From contig NZ_VFRQ01000001.1 in assembly GCF_006385705.1 (NCBI RefSeq), positions 434,001-498,000 on the forward strand: DNA of 64,000 bases, in the 5' to 3' direction. The position numbers were made by a program, and so were the translations under genes. Of this stretch, positions 55,678-61,814 are shown one piece after another. Position 1 is the first letter of the stretch. Each line of letters starts with the position of its first letter. This stretch comes from Pontibacter mangrovi. Lineage in GTDB: Bacteria > Bacteroidota > Bacteroidia > Cytophagales > Hymenobacteraceae. The notes below the pieces were generated by a model that did no database searches, was not told the origin of the DNA, and saw nothing but the letters and a program-made list of their open reading frames with translations.

Positions 55678-55747
55678 TCTCACTTGTTCGCCATATTTAC
55701 CTCAGCGACAGGCAGGACCCTGTTTAGCTTGAATAGAATCTTTGTAC

Positions 55748-56515
55748 ATGATAGAAATACATAACATACATAAAAGCTTTGACGGCAAGAAGGTGCTGGA
55801 CGGCATTAGCGGCGTGTTTGAGACAGGCAAAACAAACCTGCTGCTGGGAGCCAGCGGCACCGGTAAAAGCGTGCTGCTGAAGTGCATTGTAGGCCTTGTG
55901 AAGCCTGATATCGGCAGCGTTACTTTCGATGGCACCTATTTCACGAATAACAAGCTGGACATTCGTCAGGAAATCCGCCGGAAGATCGGGATGCTGTTTC
56001 AGGGCTCAGCGCTTTTCGACTCGATGACAGTGGAGGAAAACGTGGAGTTCCCGCTTAAAATGCTCTCGCACATGCCCAAAAGCGAGCGTATGGACCGTGT
56101 AAATTTCTGCCTGCAGCGTGTGGGGCTCGAAAACGCCAATAAGAAAATGCCTTCCGAGCTTAGCGGCGGCATGAAAAAACGTGTCGGCATTGCCAGGGCC
56201 ATTGCACCCAACTGTACCTACCTTTTCTGTGATGAGCCTAACTCCGGCCTTGATCCGCTGACAGCCCTCAAAATTGACGCTTTGATTGCAGAGATCACAG
56301 AAGAGTATAACATCACGACCATTGTGGTAACCCACGACATGAACTCGGTAATTGAGATCGGTGAGAAAATCATGTTCCTCTATGAGGGGAAAAAGATATG
56401 GGAAGGCTCCCGCGACAATATATTAGATGCGGAGGTACCGGAGCTGAAAGAGTTTATTTTTGCCAATCGCCTGATGCGCGACGCAAAAAAAGTGGAGAAA
56501 GGCGCAGCAAAATAA
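55748..56515 (+). CDS. mlaF: MlaF-family lipid ABC transporter ATPase
   Basis: 255-aa ABC ATPase partner of the permease just upstream. Walker A is LLGASGTGKSVLLK, the signature is LSGGMKKRVGIARAI, Walker B is YLFCDEPNSGLDP, and the H-loop is in VVTHDMNS. PNSGLDP in place of PTTGLDP is typical of the MlaF group. ATG 55748 is preferred to TTG 55742. A TTTG box ends 3 nt before the ATG, so it may also be transcribed from its own promoter. A terminator follows. Confidence 0.92.
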   Translation: MIEIHNIHKSFDGKKVLDGISGVFETGKTNLLLGASGTGKSVLLKCIVGLVKPDIGSVTFDGTYFTNNKLDIRQEIRRKIGMLFQGSALFDSMTVEENVEFPLKMLSHMPKSERMDRVNFCLQRVGLENANKKMPSELSGGMKKRVGIARAIAPNCTYLFCDEPNSGLDPLTALKIDALIAEITEEYNITTIVVTHDMNSVIEIGEKIMFLYEGKKIWEGSRDNILDAEVPELKEFIFANRLMRDAKKVEKGAAK

Positions 56516-56537
56516 GGATAGCCTAGAGCCAAAACAC

Positions 56538-56572
56538 AAAAAAAGCCCCGGCGCATAACCGGGGCTTTTTTA
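56538..56572. terminator. Terminator between mlaF and the nucleoside transporter
   Basis: AAAAAGCCCCGG and CCGGGGCTTTTT pair perfectly; A and T runs on both sides allow use in both directions. Confidence 0.9.
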
Positions 56573-56605
56573 TCTTATAAAACAGCCTAGCGCTTTGCCT
56601 GACAG

Positions 56606-57907
56606 TTACAAGGCATATAGCATACCAGCCACGGTGGCCGTCATCATACAAGCCAAAGAAGCTCCCAACAGCGCCAGGAAGCCTAGCTTAGACAGGTTGC
56701 CCTGCTGCATGGGCGCCATACTTCCGATGCCGCCTATCTGAATGGCAATAGAGCTGAAGTTAGAGAAGCCGCAGAGGGCGTAGGTGGCCATGATGAGAGA
56801 TTTCTCGCCAAGGGTGCCTGCTGCCTTCATATTGGCCAAATCCAGATAGGCCACAAATTCGTTAACAGCAGTTTTTTGCCCCAGCAAGCTACCCACCTGC
56901 AGGGTGTCCTGCCACGGCACACCCATGATGAAGGCAAACACCCGGAAAATCTGCCCCAGAATGTACTGAAAAGAGAAACCATCAAACTGGCCGCCTGTGC
57001 TGGCGACAACAAACCCGTTTAAGCCGGTAAGGGCACCGAATTTAATCAAAACGTAATTTAACAGGGCGATTACCGAAATAAAGGCCAGCAGCATACCGCC
57101 CACGTTGGCGGCCAGCTTCAGTCCATCGGCGGCGCCGCGGCTTAAGGCATCAACCAGGTTTACGCCCAGTTGCTCTTCGTTTACCTCCAGCTCAGTGTTT
57201 ATCAATTCCGGCTCTGTTTCAGGCACCAGTATTTTAGCCAACACAATGCCTGCCGGGGCGTTCATGATGGAGGCCGTAAGCAGATGAGCCGCAAAAATTG
57301 CCTGCTGTGCTGGGTCGCTGCCCCCCAAAAAGGAGACATAAGCAGCCAATACGCCACCTGCCAGCGTTGCCATGCCGCCTGTCATCAGGCACATCAGCTC
57401 CGATCGGGTCATTCGGGAGATGAACGGACGCACCAGCAGCGGCGCCTCCGTTTGCCCAAGGAAGATGTTGCCAGCCGCAGAAAGGCTCTCCGCACCGGAC
57501 AGGCGCATGCCTTTGGACATAACCCAGGCAATACCAAATACAATTTTCTGAAGCACACCCAGGTAGTAGAGGCCTGCCGATACAGTAGAAAAGAAGATGA
57601 TGGTGGGCAGTACGGAGAAGGCGAAGATAAAGCCTAAGCCACTGTTGTTGGCGGGGTTGGCAAGATTACCGAAAAGGAACTCGGCGCCTGCCTGCTGAAA
57701 GCTAAGCAGCTTTACGAAGGCTTTGCTGACAAAGGCAAACATATCGGCCACGAAAGGCACCTGTGTTACCAAAACTCCGAAAAGAACTTGCAGGAAGATA
57801 CCAAAGCCTACTAATTTCCAATCTATAGCTTTTCTGTTTCTAGAAAAGAGAATAGCTATACCAATTAGCACTAGCAAGCCGCCAGCACCTCTCAAAATAT
57901 CGTACAT
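56606..57907 (-). CDS. Concentrative nucleoside transporter (NupC/CNT family)
   Basis: 433-aa inner-membrane symporter that takes up nucleosides with H+ or Na+. About ten helices in the CNT fold. Signature residues: SGAESLSAAGNIFLGQTEAPLLVRPF (Gln-Thr-Glu of the substrate site, seen as GQTEAPLLV), NVGGMLLAFISVIALLN and the second hairpin KTAVNEFVAYLDL with Asn and Glu. It stands alone. A near-consensus -7 box TATATTCG lies on the minus strand at 57947-57954. Confidence 0.94.
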   Translation of the reverse strand: MYDILRGAGGLLVLIGIAILFSRNRKAIDWKLVGFGIFLQVLFGVLVTQVPFVADMFAFVSKAFVKLLSFQQAGAEFLFGNLANPANNSGLGFIFAFSVLPTIIFFSTVSAGLYYLGVLQKIVFGIAWVMSKGMRLSGAESLSAAGNIFLGQTEAPLLVRPFISRMTRSELMCLMTGGMATLAGGVLAAYVSFLGGSDPAQQAIFAAHLLTASIMNAPAGIVLAKILVPETEPELINTELEVNEEQLGVNLVDALSRGAADGLKLAANVGGMLLAFISVIALLNYVLIKFGALTGLNGFVVASTGGQFDGFSFQYILGQIFRVFAFIMGVPWQDTLQVGSLLGQKTAVNEFVAYLDLANMKAAGTLGEKSLIMATYALCGFSNFSSIAIQIGGIGSMAPMQQGNLSKLGFLALLGASLACMMTATVAGMLYAL

Positions 57908-57962
57908 CTAAAGTGGGTTGAAAGACAAAATCGGCCAAAATTAAGCCGAATATATTACAAAA

Positions 57963-57995
57963 CAAAAGGTTCGGCACCTACGGCGCCGAACCTTC
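57963..57995 (-). terminator. Terminator after the DUF151 gene
   Basis: AGGTTCGGC and GCCGAACCT form a 9-bp stem with a 9-nt loop; on the minus strand TTTTGTTTTG follows. It closes the etfB-etfA-DUF151 unit. Confidence 0.8.
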
Positions 57996-58015
57996 TGAAA
58001 TTATACTTGTGCAAA

Positions 58016-58618
58016 TTAGTTTCGCTTATTCAGCTCATCTCGAATCTTGGCTGCTTTCTCGTAATCCTCCTTTTCGAGGGCTTCGTTCAGCATCTTGTTC
58101 AGCTCATCCACAGAGGTCTGGCTAAGAGACTCTTTGGCTCCGGAGCCTGCCGAGGCAGTACTGCTCTTCACAGCCATTTCTTCTCCTTCCTCCTCTTCCT
58201 CTTCCAGATCGCTAAGTATGATACCTGCCTCCGACAGCACACTCTCTACCGTATAAATCGGTACGCCAAAGCGCAGACCAATGGCAATGGCGTCAGAAGG
58301 ACGGGCGTCCAGCTCAAATTCACGGGAGCCGTTGGTGCATACTATTTTAGAGTAAAAAACTCCTTCCTTCAGGTCAGAAATGACAATTTCTGTTACCCGC
58401 ACATCCAGCTCCTCGGCAAACGACTTAAACAGATCGTGCGTAAGCGGGCGGTTGGGGTTTATCTTCTCAATCTGGATGGCAATGGACTGCGCCTCAAACA
58501 TGCCGATGATGATGGGCAGCCTTCTGTTTCCCTCTTTCTCCCCGAGCACCAGCGCAAACGATCCCGTCTGCGATTGGCTGGAAGAAAGGCCGAGTATCTC
58601 TAACTGAATTTTATCCAC
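58016..58618 (-). CDS. Bifunctional nuclease (DUF151) with UVR motif
   Basis: 200 aa. Residues 1-135 form the DUF151/BFN fold: VLGEKEGNRRLPIIIGMFEAQSIAIQ, RPLTHDLFKSFAEEL and FELDARPSDAIAIGLRFGVPIY. A run of acidic residues (EEEEEEGEE) joins it to a C-terminal UVR motif (LNEALEKEDYEKAAKIRDELN), as found in UvrB/UvrC-interacting proteins. Plant BFN1 relatives are reported to have nuclease activity; the bacterial role is unclear. Its start is 19 nt after the etfA stop, so it is probably the third gene of the etf operon. Confidence 0.88.
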   Translation of the reverse strand: MDKIQLEILGLSSSQSQTGSFALVLGEKEGNRRLPIIIGMFEAQSIAIQIEKINPNRPLTHDLFKSFAEELDVRVTEIVISDLKEGVFYSKIVCTNGSREFELDARPSDAIAIGLRFGVPIYTVESVLSEAGIILSDLEEEEEEGEEMAVKSSTASAGSGAKESLSQTSVDELNKMLNEALEKEDYEKAAKIRDELNKRN

Positions 58619-58637
58619 AGTATCTTTCTTCTAAAGT

Positions 58638-59618
58638 CTATTTGTCTAAAGCCTTGGCAGCTTCAATTAATTTCGGAACAACCTCAAACGCATCGCCTAC
58701 AATGCCATAATCAGCGGCTTTGAAGAACGGCGCTTCAGGATCCTTATTAATAACGACAATCACTTTAGAAGAGTTAACCCCGGCCAGGTGCTGAATGGCG
58801 CCTGAAATGCCGATGGCGATATACAGGTTAGGGCTAACCGTGATACCGGTCTGGCCCACGTGTTCGTGGTGCGGTCTCCAGTCCATGTCAGAAACCGGCT
58901 TGGAGCAGGCAGTGGCAGCACCCAGCGCTTTTGCCAGATCCTCCACCAGGTGCCAGTTCTCCGGCCCTTTCAGGCCGCGGCCACCCGATACCACAATCTC
59001 TGCCTCAGGCAGCAGCACACCGCCATCCGTATCCTGCATCACCGTTTCTTTAGGCGCAGCGGCAAAGTCCGCGTCCGTCAGGTCGGCAGACAGTTTCTCT
59101 ACTGTAGCGGCGTTGCCCGCATTCTGGGAAATCTCAAAAGAGTTCTTTTTAACAGCGATGATCTTTACATCGGCTGCCAGGTTCACATCAGCAAAGGCTT
59201 TGCCAGAGAACACACCACGCGTTACCACAAATTGCCCACCGTCTGTCTTTGGCAGCGACGTTACGTTGGTAGCCAGTGAGCCGTTCAGGCGAACCGCCAG
59301 CTTAGCGCCCACGGCAGCTCCGATATTGGAGTTGGAGAATACCAGCACTTTGGCGCTTTCCTGCTGCGCCGCTTTGGCGATCACTTTCACATAAGCATCA
59401 GCCACAAACTGCTTCAGGCGGTCGTCCGCGTCGTACAGCACTTTGCCGATTCCCTGCTCGCTCAGTTTGGCCAGCGCCTCCTCGTGCACCTCGCCGATGG
59501 CCACGGCCGTGGCCGTGGTGCCCAGCTGCTGCGCTACCTGGCTTCCGTAGGATGCCGCCTCCAAAGAGGACTTCTTGATCTCTCCGTTAAGACCTTCTAC
59601 AAATACTAATACAGACAT
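58638..59618 (-). CDS. etfA: Electron transfer flavoprotein, alpha subunit
   Basis: 326-aa FAD-carrying half of ETF, which passes electrons from acyl-CoA dehydrogenases to the quinone pool. The C-terminal FAD domain is complete: VVSGGRGLKGPENW, SKPVSDMDWRPHHEHVGQTG, VSPNLYIAIGISGAIQHLAG and INKDPEAPFFKAADYGIVGD. The residue after the first SxGRG is typical of non-bifurcating ETF, which fits an aerobe. It follows etfB by 2 nt. Confidence 0.96.
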   Translation of the reverse strand: MSVLVFVEGLNGEIKKSSLEAASYGSQVAQQLGTTATAVAIGEVHEEALAKLSEQGIGKVLYDADDRLKQFVADAYVKVIAKAAQQESAKVLVFSNSNIGAAVGAKLAVRLNGSLATNVTSLPKTDGGQFVVTRGVFSGKAFADVNLAADVKIIAVKKNSFEISQNAGNAATVEKLSADLTDADFAAAPKETVMQDTDGGVLLPEAEIVVSGGRGLKGPENWHLVEDLAKALGAATACSKPVSDMDWRPHHEHVGQTGITVSPNLYIAIGISGAIQHLAGVNSSKVIVVINKDPEAPFFKAADYGIVGDAFEVVPKLIEAAKALDK

Positions 59619-59620
59619 AG

Positions 59621-60361
59621 TTATAGTACTTTAGCTTCGTTTCTCAATAATGTTATCAGTTCTCCAGCATTCTCCGGGTCGATCATCTTCACCCCGCCCT
59701 TCTTCTCAGGCTTGCTGTAGTTTACGTACTCGGCCTTGGCCTCAGCGCCTGTTGGCTCCACCACTTTCAGCGGCTTGGTACGGGCCGTCATGATGCCGCG
59801 CATGTTTGGGATGCGTGGCTCCGACATAGGCTGCTGTGCGCTGGCCACGAACGGCAGCTTCACCTCCACCACTTCTTTGCCACCCTCAATCTCGCGCTCC
59901 AGGCGGGCAGTGCTATCGTCTACCATATCCAGCTTGAAGGCCGGAACAACAGAAGGGATACCCAGGATCTCGCCCACCATGCCATGCACCTGCGAGCCGT
60001 TGTAGTCAATCGACTCTTTGCCCATCAGGATCATGTCGTAGTTATTTTCCTTGGCAACGGCAGCAATCTGCTGGGCCACAAAGAAAGCGTCTACTGGTTT
60101 TGCGTTCACGCGGATGGCGTCGTCTGCCCCAATGGCAAGTGCCTTGCGTATATTCGGCTCAGCGTCCGCCTCGCCTACGTTTAATACAGTTACGGTGCCG
60201 CCTTTAGCCTCTTTCAGCTCAATGGCTCTTGTCAGTGCGTACTCATCCCATGGGTTGATCACATACTGCACGCCGTTTTTGTCAAATTCTTTGTTATCAG
60301 CCGTAAAGTTTATCTTGGATGTGGTATCCGGTACGTTACTGATGCAAACTAATATTTTCAT
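59621..60361 (-). CDS. etfB: Electron transfer flavoprotein, beta subunit
   Basis: 246-aa AMP-binding half of ETF. Starts MKILVCISNVPDTTSKINF; INPWDEYALTRAIELKEAKGG, ALAIGADDAIRV, LMGKESIDYNGSQVHGMVGEILGIP and MTARTKPL are family signatures. It is the first gene of the operon etfB-etfA-DUF151 and has a promoter region shared with a divergent TPR gene. Confidence 0.96.
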   Translation of the reverse strand: MKILVCISNVPDTTSKINFTADNKEFDKNGVQYVINPWDEYALTRAIELKEAKGGTVTVLNVGEADAEPNIRKALAIGADDAIRVNAKPVDAFFVAQQIAAVAKENNYDMILMGKESIDYNGSQVHGMVGEILGIPSVVPAFKLDMVDDSTARLEREIEGGKEVVEVKLPFVASAQQPMSEPRIPNMRGIMTARTKPLKVVEPTGAEAKAEYVNYSKPEKKGGVKMIDPENAGELITLLRNEAKVL

Positions 60362-60387
60362 GGTTAGAAATGTTAGCTTTTTAAATT

Positions 60388-60395
60388 TAGATTTG
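60388..60395 (+). promoter_or_regulatory. -7 element of the TPR gene
   Basis: TAGATTTG matches TAnnTTTG, 32 nt before the ATG at 60428. It lies only 2 bp from the opposite -7 box of etfB, so the two promoters overlap back to back. Confidence 0.6.
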
Positions 60396-60397
60396 TG

Positions 60398-60405
60398 CGA
60401 AGTTA
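60398..60405 (-). promoter_or_regulatory. -7 element of etfB
   Basis: The minus strand reads TAACTTCG, one base off TAnnTTTG, about 36 nt before the etfB ATG; TTGG about 20 nt upstream may be the -33 region. Confidence 0.5.
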
Positions 60406-60427
60406 ATTAAAATATAGCCAATTCGAA

Positions 60428-60760
60428 ATGAACGAAAGCAGATTAGCGCAGCTCTTCAAATTTCTGGAAGACGACCCGAATGATGCCTTTACCCTGTACG
60501 CCATCGCGACAGAATATCGCCAGGAAAACCCGCAGAAAGCGCTGGAATATTACGAGAAGCTGCTGACCGAGCACGAGAACTACGTGGGCACCTACTATCA
60601 CTCTGCCAAGCTATACGAGGAGCTGGGCCAAAACGATGTTGCCGAGCAAACTTATAAGAAAGGTATGCTCATCAGCCGCCGCGAAGGCAACATGCATGCT
60701 TTTGCAGAGCTGCAGCAGGCCTTCAACAAAATGATGGGCCTGGACTACGAGGACGATTAA
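60428..60760 (+). CDS. Small TPR protein
   Basis: 110-aa cytoplasmic protein made of about two and a half TPR repeats: DDPNDAFTLYAIATEYRQENPQKALEYYEKLL, then YVGTYYHSAKLYEELGQNDVAEQTYKKG and a capping helix with FAELQQAFNKMMG. No signal peptide. TPR repeats bind other proteins; the partner is unknown. Divergent from etfB and followed by a repeat-filled spacer of about 700 bp. Confidence 0.8.
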   Translation: MNESRLAQLFKFLEDDPNDAFTLYAIATEYRQENPQKALEYYEKLLTEHENYVGTYYHSAKLYEELGQNDVAEQTYKKGMLISRREGNMHAFAELQQAFNKMMGLDYEDD

Positions 60761-60962
60761 CCGGCTGCCAATTTCCCCTGAAGCGCATGCACCAAAAATA
60801 GTATGCATGCATCATATTTACAAGTATACTTTATACTTGCCGAAACAGTTACCGTTTGTTTTAGCAACAGCGGGGTTATGCTTTAGTTTTGAGATTTGGT
60901 GCAGACAGTAAAATTACATGTAAAGGTATATAAAAGCGACATAAACGGGTGCTTGCACCTTT

Positions 60963-61228
60963 ATACTTTAGCTGCCGCTATTTGCGTCTTGATACAAGCT
61001 ATCCTTCCTAGCTGCCGTTCATCCTCAGCCATTCTTGCCTAAAGATGCATCTCATACTTTGGAGCTCTCAAGGCTGGGTGGCCTCGCCTTGGGGGCTCAA
61101 TAAGAGCATCGCGCCTTCTACATTTCCTTTGCTCCTGACGTCGCAATGTCCTTAAGGGCACCGGAAATCTAGAAGGCGCTCTTGGGGGATACCCCCACCT
61201 AAGAACTGGGATCAAGTTCAATAGCCAC
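60963..61228 (-). repeat. Interspersed palindromic repeat, copy C (inverted)
   Basis: Minus-strand copy of the element at 9574 and 26364. The inner parts (GCGCCTTCTAGATTTCCGGTG and CATTGCGACG, AGGAGCAAAGGAAATGTAGA) are very well kept, the outer 18-bp stem has decayed, and the tail with AGCTAGGAAGGATAGCTTG ends in AAGTATA at about 60965. The start of the family, GTGGCTATTG, is at 61219-61228. Confidence 0.8.
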
Positions 61229-61385
61229 TTCTGACGAAGCTTGAACCAAGTCCCCCTTCGAAGTCAGGGATCCCGAACTTGTTCCGGGAGGGGCCAGGGT
61301 GGATTCTTACTTCTGCTGAACACTCCCCCTTAAACTGCGAACCCTCCCCTGTTTTTAGGGGAGGGCTGGGGTGGGGTGAAAAGGG
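61229..61385. repeat. REP-like hairpin modules beside repeat copy C
   Basis: Three modules follow each other: a CCCCCTTCGAAG segment related to 9543-9558, GGGATCCCGAACTTGTTCCGGGA (about 61269-61291, related to 26208-26223), and CCCTCCCCTGTTTTTAGGGGAGGG (about 61345-61368), the inverted form of 26317-26340. Together with copy C they account for the spacer between the TPR and ABM genes. Confidence 0.65.
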
Positions 61386-61474
61386 CTTGAAGCAGGAAAC
61401 ATTGTCAACTGCCACTAGCCTGATGAAGCACAGGAGTAGGAAAAGGAGCAGGTCTCAGGTAAGGTCAAGCTCCC

Positions 61475-61789
61475 TTACTCCCCTACCAACTCAAAGAATC
61501 TTACCTTAGTCTTGCCCGGCACCAGCTTTAAGCCCTGCGGAATGCCGCTGTGCGCTTCTTTCATGTGGTTCTTGTACCAGACCTGGTAACTCCCCTCGTC
61601 GCTCCAGTATGTCAGGAGCCAGATCTCATTGGGGTTATCCTGCGGCACCATCACGTTCATTTTAATAAAGCCTGGCGCACTGTCTACCATGTGCGGGCGG
61701 TTGATGAAGGCTTCTCTTACTTCGGGGGCCATGTCGTTGGCTATGGTAAAGGTACTGGATGCTATAAACATATTCTGGGATTTCGGCAC
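61475..61789 (-). CDS. ABM-family monooxygenase, IsdG-like
   Basis: 104-aa single ferredoxin-like ABM domain (antibiotic biosynthesis monooxygenase family, which includes heme-degrading IsdG, HmoA and MhuD). REAFINRPHMVDSAPGF, NEIWLLTYWSDEGSYQVW and KEAHSGIP fit this fold. The Trp and His used in IsdG heme breakdown have likely counterparts (Trp71 and His80, spacing one residue shorter), but the Asn near the N terminus is a Ser or Thr. The gene starts 25 nt after the stop of a bacteriophytochrome gene in the same direction, so supply of a bilin chromophore is a possible role; this is inference. Confidence 0.75.
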   Translation of the reverse strand: MPKSQNMFIASSTFTIANDMAPEVREAFINRPHMVDSAPGFIKMNVMVPQDNPNEIWLLTYWSDEGSYQVWYKNHMKEAHSGIPQGLKLVPGKTKVRFFELVGE

Positions 61790-61814
61790 AGACCGCTCGC
61801 GGCTTCTGTACTCG

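Noticed and set aside
58007..58603. A 198-codon plus-strand open frame
   Set aside because: Antisense to the DUF151 nuclease gene, which has clear family motifs.
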